Shown here: positions 44,497-52,015 of the stretch, piece by piece
Position numbering within the stretch: the first letter of the stretch is position 1
Layout of the letters: the number at the start of each line of letters is the position of its first letter
Source: Caproicibacterium amylolyticum
GTDB lineage: Bacteria; Bacillota; Clostridia; Oscillospirales; Acutalibacteraceae
Length of the DNA: 64,000 nt
Direction of reading: 5' to 3'
Assembly: GCF_014467055.1 (NCBI RefSeq)
Contig: NZ_CP060696.1
Span: 1,426,001-1,490,000, forward strand
The notes under the pieces: generated by a model
Seen by the model: the letters and a program-made list of their open reading frames with translations, nothing else
Told to the model about the DNA's origin: nothing
Databases searched by the model: none
Translations under genes and position numbers: made by a program

Positions 44497-46167
44497 TTGG
44501 CAAAGGTGCCTGTGGAAATTGCGGTTTATTCGCGAAAATCCCGTTTTACCGGAAAAGGCGAAAGTATCGAAAACCAAATAGGGCTTTGCCGCCAATATAT
44601 CCAACTGCATTTCGGTGATAACGTGCGTCTGCACATTTACGAAGACGAAGGATATTCTGGTGGAAATACTGACCGCCCGATGTTTAAGCAAATGATCAGG
44701 GATGCCAAAAATAAAGTCTTTGCGATTTTGGTTTGTTATCGCCTGGATCGTATCAGCCGCAGCGTAGGAGATTTTGCAGAATTAATAAAAGAGTTGGAAC
44801 AACTGCAGATTCAATTTGTATCTATCAGGGAGCAGTTCGACACCTCTTCCCCTATGGGCCGAGCCATGATGTATATTTCATCTGTGTTCTCACAGCTGGA
44901 GCGCGAAACCACTGCGGAGCGGATTCGTGACAATATGCATGAACTAGCAAAAACCGGCCGCTGGCTTGGCGGCACAACCCCCACCGGATACTGTTCCAAA
45001 GCTGTTGCAAAAGTAACGGTTGATGGAAAGACCCGGCAGGCATATAAACTGGAAATTGTGCCAGCAGAAGCTGAAATCGTGTGCAGTATTTTTCGGGACT
45101 TTTTGCAAACCGGCTCTCTTGTTCAGGTAACGGAAAATTTAAAACAATACGGCGCAGTAACTAAAAATCAAAAGGAATTTACGCGTTTTGCCGTGCGAAA
45201 CATTTTGCAAAATCCAGTATATATGACAGCGGACCAAGATGCTTATTCCTATTTCAGAGAAAACGCTGTGGAAATCTACGCCGAAAAAGAAGACTTTAAC
45301 GGAAAATTCGCAATTATGGCCTACAATAAAACACTCCAAAAACACGGCCGGCACCCCATGCTGCGGAATATGCAGGAATGGATTGTTGCACTCGGCAAAC
45401 ACCAGGGATTAATTTCCGGCACAGACTGGGTGCGTGTACAAAACATTTTAAAAAGTAATTGTTCTAAAACTTATCGAAAGCCAAAGAGCAATATTGCTCT
45501 TTTGAGCAGTCTGCTGCATTGTGCCGTCTGCAAAAGCTATATGCGGCCAAAATCGGCAGGCGTTCGCACAAAAGATGGTCTCATTCATTTCTATTATGTT
45601 TGCCGTGAAAAAGAAAAAAGCAAACGGCAGAGCTGCAGCTGTGCAAATGCAGACGGCAGTCAGTTAGACGCGTCTGTATGCGAAGCAGTCCTGAATATTA
45701 CAGAAGACTACGAAATCTTTCTCAGCACGTTGAAAAGCTGCTGTAGCCTCTGGAAAAGCGGTGGTAACAATCCGCACAAGACACTGCAAAGTACAGAAAA
45801 GGCAATTCAGACGCTGATTTGTTCTTTGCAGGCTACTAATGGGTCCGCTGCAGAACCGCATATTTTAGAGCAGATTGTAAAGCTGGACAGTCAGGTAAAA
45901 AAACTGCGCAGCCAAATATTGCAAGAGGAGCAGAACAAAACAACAGTAAAGTTTTCAAATTCTGAGCTGCAGACTATATGTGATAAACTTTACAGTTTCC
46001 CTGCTTTATTTGAAGAAATGAATGTGGCAGAAAAAAGAGAAATTTTGCGTTCACTTATAAATTATATTGATTGGGACGGAAAAACAGCCAATGTGTGGAT
46101 GCACGGAGTTTTTCCTGTACAGGTGACCACTGCGGCTTCATTGCCGCTGCGTGAGGATAGTAAATGA
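44497..46167 (+). CDS. spoIVCA: Large serine recombinase of the skin-like element (SpoIVCA-type)
   Basis: 556 residues from TTG 44497; GTG 44506 or 44512 are alternatives. The N-terminal resolvase domain has the nucleophile Ser15 in 'IAVYSRKSRF', 'DEGYSGGNTDRPMF' and 'CYRLDRISRSVGDF' (~77-90), then 'SQLERETTAERIRDNM'. A Recombinase domain follows ('FRDFLQTGSLVQVTENLKQYG', quoted FRDFLQTGSLVQVTENL, ~197-213; 'AVRNILQNPVYMT'). A zinc ribbon ('LHCAVCKSYMR...YYVCREK...SCSC', ~339-380) and a C-terminal coiled coil (~420-480) complete it. It should excise the element to rebuild sigK. The stop TGA (46165-46167) overlaps the right AAATG core, so its last codons are part of the attachment site. Confidence 0.92.
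   Translation: MAKVPVEIAVYSRKSRFTGKGESIENQIGLCRQYIQLHFGDNVRLHIYEDEGYSGGNTDRPMFKQMIRDAKNKVFAILVCYRLDRISRSVGDFAELIKELEQLQIQFVSIREQFDTSSPMGRAMMYISSVFSQLERETTAERIRDNMHELAKTGRWLGGTTPTGYCSKAVAKVTVDGKTRQAYKLEIVPAEAEIVCSIFRDFLQTGSLVQVTENLKQYGAVTKNQKEFTRFAVRNILQNPVYMTADQDAYSYFRENAVEIYAEKEDFNGKFAIMAYNKTLQKHGRHPMLRNMQEWIVALGKHQGLISGTDWVRVQNILKSNCSKTYRKPKSNIALLSSLLHCAVCKSYMRPKSAGVRTKDGLIHFYYVCREKEKSKRQSCSCANADGSQLDASVCEAVLNITEDYEIFLSTLKSCCSLWKSGGNNPHKTLQSTEKAIQTLICSLQATNGSAAEPHILEQIVKLDSQVKKLRSQILQEEQNKTTVKFSNSELQTICDKLYSFPALFEEMNVAEKREILRSLINYIDWDGKTANVWMHGVFPVQVTTAASLPLREDSK
46142..46166. other. Right attachment site (attR) of the skin-like element
   Basis: TGCCG (46142-46146), four bases, GTGAGGAT (46151-46158), three bases, then core AAATG (46162-46166). 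The arm is the inverted copy of the left-end arm. Confidence 0.82.
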
Positions 46168-46516
46168 AATACTCATGTACTTCCGCAGTACCAAAAAATC
46201 GGCGCAGGATGTCTCTATGAATGAGCCAATTGACAGCGACAAGGACGGCAGTGCCTTAACTTTAATGGATGTTCTGGCTACAGAGGATAATATTTTTGAC
46301 AATCTTGACCGAAAGATCAAGTGTGAGCAGCTCTATACATATTTAAGGAAGCTCTCCCCCCGCGAACAGACAATTTTAGTGCTTCGATATGGGCTGAGCG
46401 GAGGTGAACCTCAAACCCAGCGGGAAGTTGCCCAGTCACTTGGCATTTCACGCAGCTATGTTTCCCGCATTGAAAAAAAAGCACTGGAAACGCTGCACAA
46501 GCATTTTGAGCAATGA
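46151..46516 (+). CDS. sigK: Sigma-K, 3' half of split sigK (spoIIIC part)
   Basis: Open from a GTG at 46151, but the first four or five codons belong to the element. True sigK sequence begins in the AAATG core at 46162-46166 and reads 'EILMYFRSTKKSAQDVSMNE', the end of sigma region 2.4 and region 3, then region 4 with 'LSPREQTILVLRYGLSGGE' and the helix-turn-helix 'TQREVAQSLGISRSYVSRIEK'. Alone it lacks the core-binding part and cannot act as a sigma factor. It has no convincing ribosome site, supporting expression only after excision. Fusion to 35808-36140 gives 227 residues. Confidence 0.93.
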   Translation: MRIVNEILMYFRSTKKSAQDVSMNEPIDSDKDGSALTLMDVLATEDNIFDNLDRKIKCEQLYTYLRKLSPREQTILVLRYGLSGGEPQTQREVAQSLGISRSYVSRIEKKALETLHKHFEQ

Positions 46517-46552
46517 CGATATTCTACTGTAAAACCGCACAGACGTTAAAAG

Positions 46553-46598
46553 CCAGCAGGCAGCTCTCACACCAATACTGGCGAGAGCTGCCTGCTGG
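46553..46598 (+). terminator. Terminator-like hairpin after sigK
   Basis: CCAGCAGGCAGCTCTC pairs perfectly with GAGAGCTGCCTGCTGG over a 14-base loop, 36 bp past the sigK stop. The T tract after it is short (TTTGCAACAATTTT), so strength is uncertain. Confidence 0.6.
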
Positions 46599-46627
46599 TT
46601 TGCAACAATTTTGAAAAGCTCTGTTGC

Positions 46628-46656
46628 TTGCGTCCACGGACGAAACAGCGTATACT
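46628..46656 (+). promoter_or_regulatory. Promoter of pepT
   Basis: TTGCGT (46628-46633), 17-bp spacer, TATACT (46651-46656), about 40 bp before the start codon. Confidence 0.5.
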
Positions 46657-46697
46657 AAAAAGCAGTTGTAAAATCTGACTGAAAGAAGGAGAATTAA

Positions 46698-47915
46698 ATG
46701 AAAGCAGCACATCGACTTTTAAAGTATATAAAGGTGTGTACAACGTCGGATGAAAATTCCACTTCTGTACCATCCGCACAGCGTGAATTTGACCTTGCCA
46801 ATCAGCTGGCAGAGGAAATGCGTAATATTGGGATAACGGACGTGCGTGTGACAGATACCTGCTACGTTTACGGTGAGATTCCGGCTACAGCGGGTAAAGA
46901 GCAGATACCGGCATTAGGATTTATTTCTCACATGGACACCGCTCCGGATTTTAACGGTGAGGCCGTCAATCCACAGATTATCGAAAATTATGACGGTGAA
47001 AATGTGGAACTTGGTACGAGTGGCCGGGTACTTTCTCCCAGAGAATTCCCGCATCTTGCGCAGTTACGAGGAAAGACGCTAATTACAACAGACGGCACTA
47101 CTTTGCTGGGTGCTGACGACAAGGCCGGTATTGCAGAAATCCTGACTGCATGTGAAACCATTCTGCAAAAAAATATGCCACATGGCCGTATTCGCATTGG
47201 TTTTACACCGGACGAAGAAGTTGGCAGCGGTGCCGATCATTTTGATGTTCCCGGCTTTGGCGCCGACTTTGCCTACACGGTTGACGGTGGGGATTCCAGC
47301 GAAATCAGTTATGAGAATTTCAACGCTGCCGGTGCTAAACTCACTTTTTCAGGGTTTAATGTGCATCCCGGTGACGCAAAGGATACTATGAAAAATGCTT
47401 CCCTGATTGCTATGGAAGCCAACGCCATGCTTCCGGCTGCGGAAACACCTGCACACACACAGGGGCGAGAGGGGTTTTTCCATTTGTGTAATATGAGCGG
47501 AAATATTGAAGAAGCAAAACTGGAATATATTATCCGCGACCATTCCAAGGAGCATTTTGAAATTCGAAAGGACATGCTGCACAAAATTGCAGATATCCTG
47601 AATGAGAAGTACGGAAAAGATACTGTTCAGTTAGAAATCAAAGACCAGTATGAAAATATGCTGCAATATATTAAACCTTATCCGCAGCTTATTGAAAATG
47701 CGCGCAAGGCCATGACTGCTTTGGGTGTTGCACCCTGTGAACTGCCGATTCGCGGCGGTACAGACGGTGCGAAACTAAGCGTCAGCGGACTTCCCTGCCC
47801 TAACCTTGGTACCGGCGGCCATGCTTTTCACGGTCCTTATGAGCATATTGCCGCAGAAGATATGGATTTAAGCACCGAAATTATTGTTGGAATTATTGAA
47901 CAGTTTGCAAAATAA
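46698..47915 (+). CDS. pepT: Peptidase T (tripeptide aminopeptidase)
   Basis: 405 residues, M20B family. Zinc ligands and catalytic residues are visible in 'LGFISHMDTAPDFNG' (~73-87), 'LLGADDKAGIAEI' (~135-147), 'GFTPDEEVGSGADHFD' (~171-186) and 'GTGGHAFHGPYEH' (~374-386). It removes the N-terminal residue from tripeptides in the cytoplasm and so feeds amino-acid pools. ATG follows GGAG by 6 bases. It stands alone, with its own promoter and a bidirectional terminator shared with the convergent gatD. Confidence 0.96.
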   Translation: MKAAHRLLKYIKVCTTSDENSTSVPSAQREFDLANQLAEEMRNIGITDVRVTDTCYVYGEIPATAGKEQIPALGFISHMDTAPDFNGEAVNPQIIENYDGENVELGTSGRVLSPREFPHLAQLRGKTLITTDGTTLLGADDKAGIAEILTACETILQKNMPHGRIRIGFTPDEEVGSGADHFDVPGFGADFAYTVDGGDSSEISYENFNAAGAKLTFSGFNVHPGDAKDTMKNASLIAMEANAMLPAAETPAHTQGREGFFHLCNMSGNIEEAKLEYIIRDHSKEHFEIRKDMLHKIADILNEKYGKDTVQLEIKDQYENMLQYIKPYPQLIENARKAMTALGVAPCELPIRGGTDGAKLSVSGLPCPNLGTGGHAFHGPYEHIAAEDMDLSTEIIVGIIEQFAK

Positions 47916-47925
47916 TAAGAAACAT

Positions 47926-47965
47926 AAAAACAGCCTGCCTATAAAAACATAGGCAGGCCGTTTTT
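47926..47965. terminator. Bidirectional terminator between pepT and gatD
   Basis: AAAAACAGCCTGCCTAT pairs with ATAGGCAGGCCGTTTTT (one mismatch) around a 6-base loop, between two convergent genes. Confidence 0.9.
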
Positions 47966-47971
47966 ATTCAA

Positions 47972-48739
47972 TCAGCTTCTTCCGCGTGCGCTGACCTGTA
48001 CTTTGTTAACAACATTCGCTTTCAGCCGTTCCTGCATTACAAGATTGGCATTATTTTCAATGGTATCATCCAAATCCGGGAAATCAAATTCACTGCCGTA
48101 ACGGCGGGCAAGTGCGGTTTTTAAAAGGTAATCACACACCTGCGGATTTTTGGGCAGTAATGGGCCGTGCAGATAAGTACCGATTACGTTTTTATAGTGA
48201 ACACCTTCGTATCCATCTGTTCCATTATTGCCGTATCCACCAGCGGAAGTAACTTTCCCAAGTGGCTCGCAATCGCCGAGGTAAGTTCGGCCGCCATGAT
48301 TTTCATAGCCGACAATCGGCATTTTGCAAATATCACTTTCAATCATGACGTTGCCAATTAGTCGACCCTCCCCACGCTCTGTTTTCAGGTCAATAACGCC
48401 AACGCCTTCAACCAGTTCATCGCCCAGCAGATAATTGTGTCCTAACAGTTGGTAACCGCCGCAGACCGCCAGCAGTACACCTCCGGCTTCCACATAATCG
48501 TGAAGCTGCTGTTTCACCGCCAAAAGTTCACTGCATACGATTTTTTGTTCACGGTCGGTTCCCCCGCCCACAAAAATAATATCCGTGTTTCCAAAGTCAA
48601 CGGAATCACCGGCATGGATTTGGTCAACCTTTACGAAAATACCGCGCCAATCACAGCGTTTCTGTATGCAGATAATGTTCCCGCCATCTCCATACAGATT
48701 CAGCAGTTCGGGGAAAAGGTGTGCAATACGAATTTCCAT
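47972..48739 (-). CDS. gatD: Lipid II isoglutaminyl synthase, glutaminase subunit
   Basis: 255 residues, CobQ/CobB-like class I glutamine amidotransferase. The catalytic Cys93 lies in 'AVCGGYQLLG' and the catalytic His191 in 'GTYLHGPLL'. It frees ammonia from glutamine for MurT, and together they amidate the D-glutamate of lipid II to D-isoglutamine. The gene begins 10 bp after murT, as in staphylococci and streptococci. The two are not cobalamin genes: no cob neighbours and the MurT partner settle this. Confidence 0.93.
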   Translation of the reverse strand: MEIRIAHLFPELLNLYGDGGNIICIQKRCDWRGIFVKVDQIHAGDSVDFGNTDIIFVGGGTDREQKIVCSELLAVKQQLHDYVEAGGVLLAVCGGYQLLGHNYLLGDELVEGVGVIDLKTERGEGRLIGNVMIESDICKMPIVGYENHGGRTYLGDCEPLGKVTSAGGYGNNGTDGYEGVHYKNVIGTYLHGPLLPKNPQVCDYLLKTALARRYGSEFDFPDLDDTIENNANLVMQERLKANVVNKVQVSARGRS

Positions 48740-48749
48740 TGTGATTTTA

Positions 48750-50066
48750 TCACTCCTGCCTGCTTAGCGTGCGCAATTCCCGCTGAGCAGGAACAAGCGC
48801 CGAATAATTTGTCAGTACATATAATTTGTGCTCTGTCGGCAGTTCGCGAGTCCTTTTTGCCGCATCTGCAACGCTTTCTACCAACTGTGCATCAATGCCT
48901 GCATACTTCAGCCTAACCTGCAGGTCATTCATACGCCGCCCCCCTGCATAGACAACCATATTTTGTTCTTCGGACAGACGCTCAAAGTCAACATCCCACA
49001 ACCACGAAATATCATTGCCGTCATTGTCATTGTCATTGATAATAAAGTAAACCGCTTTTGCACCTTTATCTTGCAGCAGTAATGCCATATTTTGATTAAA
49101 TCCAGTCGGATTCTTTGCAAGATTGAGAACAATCGGGTGGCCCTGTACATCAAATTCCTGCAGGCGCCCATTCTTTGGCTGATACTGGTCAATCGTTTTT
49201 TGAAAAACATCTGTACTGCAGCCAAGTGACCATGCCGCAGAAAATGCTGCAAGAAGGTTGTACACCATATAAACGCCGTTGTAGCATGTGTGAATCCGTG
49301 TTTCACCTACTGAAAATGAAATGCCATCTGTAAATGTAATGTGCATTGCTGCAAAGTCAAGCGGTGCCCGCCCAAAATCACACTTCGGACAATGAAAAGC
49401 ACCAAGCTGACCATACTGATGATAATCATATTCCATAAGTGTGCCGCATTTCAGGCAGAAACGGCCGCCCGTTACACGATCCTGCGGAAGATGTAAATCT
49501 TCTCCGATGCCAAATGTTATTGTGCGTTTGACGTGAGAAGCGATGAATGAACAAAACGGGTCATCTGCATTATAAATCAACGTGGTTTCAGGTGATTGTT
49601 CAAGCGCAGAAATAATAGCCTGCATAACAGTATCAATTTCACCGCAGCGGTCAAGCTGATCTCGAAAAATATTCAGCAACACCATATATTTAGGTTTTAA
49701 AAACGGTACAATCTTTGGTGTGGAAAGCTCATCTACCTCCAGCACACCCCAGTCAGCTTTTTTTCCGGGCAGTAAAGCAGTAACAACGCCAGAATCCATG
49801 TTTGCTCCGGCGTAATTGCACAGAACTGTGTTTCCACTATCCTCTACAATCTGACAAATTACATTATTGGTCGTAGTTTTACCGTTTGTTCCGCAAACAA
49901 CGATAGAACCTTTTTTTAGCTTTGCAGACAGCGCGCTGATAAGATGCGGATCAAGGCGCAGTGCAATTCGGCCGGGCATTGCGCTGGCACCCACATGCAG
50001 GATACGCCTTTCCACCCAACTGACTGCACGGGCAACCAATATAGCAAATGAACTTCTTAACCGCAT
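48750..50066 (-). CDS. murT: Lipid II isoglutaminyl synthase, Mur-ligase-like subunit
   Basis: 438 residues from ATG 50066 with GGAGG 9 bases upstream; the reading frame stays open further upstream into the sortase gene, but that extra part is not MurT-like. Mur-ligase fold with P-loop 'CGTNGKTTTNN' (~58-68), a zinc ribbon typical of MurT ('LKCGTLMEYDYHQ...FHCPKCDFG', ~205-235) and a C-terminal DUF1727 domain. It uses ATP and the ammonia from GatD to amidate lipid II. Amidation is needed for efficient cross-linking in many Gram-positive bacteria. Confidence 0.93.
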   Translation of the reverse strand: MRLRSSFAILVARAVSWVERRILHVGASAMPGRIALRLDPHLISALSAKLKKGSIVVCGTNGKTTTNNVICQIVEDSGNTVLCNYAGANMDSGVVTALLPGKKADWGVLEVDELSTPKIVPFLKPKYMVLLNIFRDQLDRCGEIDTVMQAIISALEQSPETTLIYNADDPFCSFIASHVKRTITFGIGEDLHLPQDRVTGGRFCLKCGTLMEYDYHQYGQLGAFHCPKCDFGRAPLDFAAMHITFTDGISFSVGETRIHTCYNGVYMVYNLLAAFSAAWSLGCSTDVFQKTIDQYQPKNGRLQEFDVQGHPIVLNLAKNPTGFNQNMALLLQDKGAKAVYFIINDNDNDGNDISWLWDVDFERLSEEQNMVVYAGGRRMNDLQVRLKYAGIDAQLVESVADAAKRTRELPTEHKLYVLTNYSALVPAQRELRTLSRQE

Positions 50067-50124
50067 TCTTTGATTCCTCCAACCGCTCAAGCGGTAATCT
50101 AAATTTGCAGTGCCGTAAATACCT

Positions 50125-51093
50125 TTAAGCCGCAGGCCATGGCAATTCCTTCTTCTTTGCAGCTTCCGTATAAGTCGCAGGCCAGTTTGGTTTTGTTTCC
50201 CCATGGGAAACATACCAGCAGTCCGGGTATAGCGGTTTTGTTGATTGAGTGATTGCAGAGGAATCCACTGTATTGGATTCCTCTGTACGCACCCGCCTGG
50301 CTGCCAATACCGAACGAAAGTCACTAAATTCGTAGGAACAGGTAGAAAACAACAGCAATTGATCCCCTGCCCGCACATCAACTGGAAAGCGGTAAATTGA
50401 ACGAATGGCCAGATCATAGCCAAACTGCAGAAAATCACTGTTGGTTTGCAGCTTTGGTGCAGTGTAGTTAAAAGGCTTCCCCTGTGATGATTGGGTGTTT
50501 GTTTTTAAGTATGCAAATATTTTATATGCCTGCGCCCCACTGCCTGTGTCAAAATATACGAGAGGCTGTTGTTTAAGCTGGTCAAGTGTTAATTCCGCAA
50601 TACAGTGAAACATCTGGCCGTCTTTCATGTTGTGACCATAGAGCAAAAGACTTTTTGCAGTTACAGGGCTGGTACCTTTTGGAAGAAAAATACTGCCATG
50701 ATTGGAGTCTTCTTTTAAATAATTGTGATGCAGATAAAAATCAGGCGATTCCGTAGGCTCAGTTACAACTGGATAGTCAATTACAGTTTCTGGATACTGC
50801 ACCCAGCCGACAATGTCAGAATTAAGTTTTTTTAGATTAGACAGTGTGTTTTTCACTGTAGTCGGGGAAACTGAGGATACCGGACCTGTGGCAGATGCAC
50901 TTTCCGATAAATAGGAAGCAGTTAGCTGTTGGTGATAAATTTTCTGCACATTCTGCATAGCAGAAGTATTCTGATTCGGGTAAATGACCATTTGTTGAAT
51001 CAAGTATACCGCAGAAATGGCCGCGACTGCTGCGAAAATTAAAATCAGAATATCCAGCAAAATGTGTTTCTTTTTCATCCGCTGGTGCGGCAC
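50125..51093 (-). CDS. Class B-type sortase
   Basis: 322 residues from GTG 51093 (GGAGG 8 bases upstream); TTG 51096 or ATG 51078 are alternatives. An N-terminal membrane anchor spans ~8-33 and the sortase barrel ~90-275. Catalytic His lies in 'LLYGHNMKDGQMF' (~154), Cys in 'LLLFSTCSYEF' (~252) and Arg in 'VLAARRVR' (~267). 'GWVQYPETVIDYPVV' is characteristic of class B enzymes. Sortases link surface proteins to lipid II or pili by transpeptidation. It is 58 bp upstream of murT on the same strand; no LPxTG-like substrate gene is found in the window. Confidence 0.9.
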   Translation of the reverse strand: MPHQRMKKKHILLDILILIFAAVAAISAVYLIQQMVIYPNQNTSAMQNVQKIYHQQLTASYLSESASATGPVSSVSPTTVKNTLSNLKKLNSDIVGWVQYPETVIDYPVVTEPTESPDFYLHHNYLKEDSNHGSIFLPKGTSPVTAKSLLLYGHNMKDGQMFHCIAELTLDQLKQQPLVYFDTGSGAQAYKIFAYLKTNTQSSQGKPFNYTAPKLQTNSDFLQFGYDLAIRSIYRFPVDVRAGDQLLLFSTCSYEFSDFRSVLAARRVRTEESNTVDSSAITQSTKPLYPDCWYVSHGETKPNWPATYTEAAKKKELPWPAA

Positions 51094-51110
51094 CAAACAT
51101 TCCTCCAATC

Positions 51111-51147
51111 AAAAACAGCAGGAGATGCCTTAGCATCTGCTGCTGTT
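51111..51147 (-). terminator. Terminator of the fatty-acid synthesis operon
   Basis: AACAGCAGGAGATGC pairs with GCATCTGCTGCTGTT (one mismatch) around a short loop and is followed by TTTTT on the minus strand, 43 bp past the degV stop. Confidence 0.85.
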
Positions 51148-51190
51148 CGCATTAGTAGAATTATAACAGTTTTTTGCGCATTTGTAAACC

Positions 51191-52015
51191 TTAATCTAAA
51201 CACCAAGATACCGCAAGGGCCTGCGCGCCAATGTGAATACTGAGCACTGGACCAAGCTCACGATGCAGAATTTCTATCTGTGGAAATTGCCGCTGAAGCA
51301 TTCTTGACAAACTTCCTTCTATCGGAGCATTGCCAAACCCCTGCACCATGATTCTTTTTGCATCTTTTGGCACAAGAGCCGCCAGCATTCGAACCCGTTC
51401 CCCACGTCCGTGTGCAAGATTTTTGCAAACAATGCCGCCGTCCTCCAGCAAAAAAACTGGGCGGCGATTCAAAATCGTATTCACTGATTGATTCATCAGG
51501 CCCAACCGACGACTGCGGCGCAAAGCCCCCATTTCTTCTACAGAAAATGCAACGTTTGTAACTTTGTCAAGCTGTTTGCACTGATCTGTCAGTTCATTTA
51601 AGGACAATCCGGAATCTGCAAGTTCTCTTGCTCGTATGATTTGATAGTACAAAGCCCCCGCAGTTGCATGAGAATCTACCACTGCAATTTTTGAACTGCC
51701 AATTTCCCTAGCTGCTGTGACCGCACTAGTCCACGCACCGCTCAGTCTGGACGAAATCACCAAGCAGAGAACATCATAGCCCTGCGCCAGCAGCTGCCGA
51801 AAAGCAGTTGCAAAAGCTGCTGCGGTACTTTGTCCGGTTGCTGCATTTGTTCCGGCAGCCAAAAGCCGCTTTGTATAACTTTCATTCTTATCTGTGTAAT
51901 TTTCAAGGTAAGCGATTCCATTTGTCATATAGCTGTGCGGCACTACACAAATGCCATACAGTTTCGCCTCTTTTTGCGTAATGGGCGCTGTACTGTCTGT
52001 TACAATTGCAATCAT
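51191..52015 (-). CDS. DegV/FakB-family fatty-acid-binding protein
   Basis: 274 residues. 'IVTDSTAPITQKEAKLY' opens the protein and 'LVISSRLSGAWTSAVTAA' (~86-103) matches the DegV fatty-acid-binding pocket; 'VDSHATAGALYYQIIRA' follows. DegV proteins hand bound fatty acid to the FakA kinase for acyl-phosphate formation in Firmicutes. It overlaps accA by 4 bp as the last gene of the FAS operon. That location suggests a FakB role in salvage of exogenous acids, but fakA is not in the window. Confidence 0.85.
   Translation of the reverse strand: MIAIVTDSTAPITQKEAKLYGICVVPHSYMTNGIAYLENYTDKNESYTKRLLAAGTNAATGQSTAAAFATAFRQLLAQGYDVLCLVISSRLSGAWTSAVTAAREIGSSKIAVVDSHATAGALYYQIIRARELADSGLSLNELTDQCKQLDKVTNVAFSVEEMGALRRSRRLGLMNQSVNTILNRRPVFLLEDGGIVCKNLAHGRGERVRMLAALVPKDAKRIMVQGFGNAPIEGSLSRMLQRQFPQIEILHRELGPVLSIHIGAQALAVSWCLD

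Larger units (their letters stand above)
36137..46166. mobile_element. Skin-like element interrupting sigK (10,025-bp excisable unit, AAATG cores included at both ends)
   Basis: The two halves of sigma-K are separated here, in the region 2.4 codons where the Bacillus subtilis skin also sits. AAATG occurs at 36137-36141 and at 46162-46166, 10,025 bp apart and in the same reading phase; recombination between them regenerates 'CIENEILMYFR'. The inner ends form an inverted repeat, ATCCTCAC-N4-CGGCA. A large serine recombinase lies at the right end. Other contents are a CMD-family protein, two AraC regulators, an aldo/keto reductase, an ABC-exporter remnant, an ABC transporter, a GH13 glucosidase and a small basic protein. 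No capsid, tail, terminase or replication gene is seen. In known systems excision occurs only in the mother cell, so the cargo stays in the germ line. Confidence 0.92.

Noticed and set aside
36137..46166. A prophage or integrative conjugative element
   Set aside because: A recombinase is present, but no structural, lysis, replication, relaxase or type IV secretion genes were seen. The position inside sigK fits a skin element.
46151..46516. The 3' sigma half as an independent gene (spoIIIC) starting at GTG 46151
   Set aside because: It lacks sigma region 2 and a ribosome site, and its first codons are recombinase-arm sequence. It joins exactly to the 5' half, so it is one split gene.
50082..50095. 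Palindrome ACCGCT-CA-AGCGGT before murT as an operator
   Set aside because: It lies just upstream of the murT ribosome site inside a probable operon with no promoter signal nearby; more likely a small RNA hairpin of unknown value.
50067..50438. N-terminal extension of MurT upstream of 50066
   Set aside because: The extra residues overlap the sortase gene on the same strand in another frame and look unlike any Mur ligase; ATG 50066 has a strong ribosome site.
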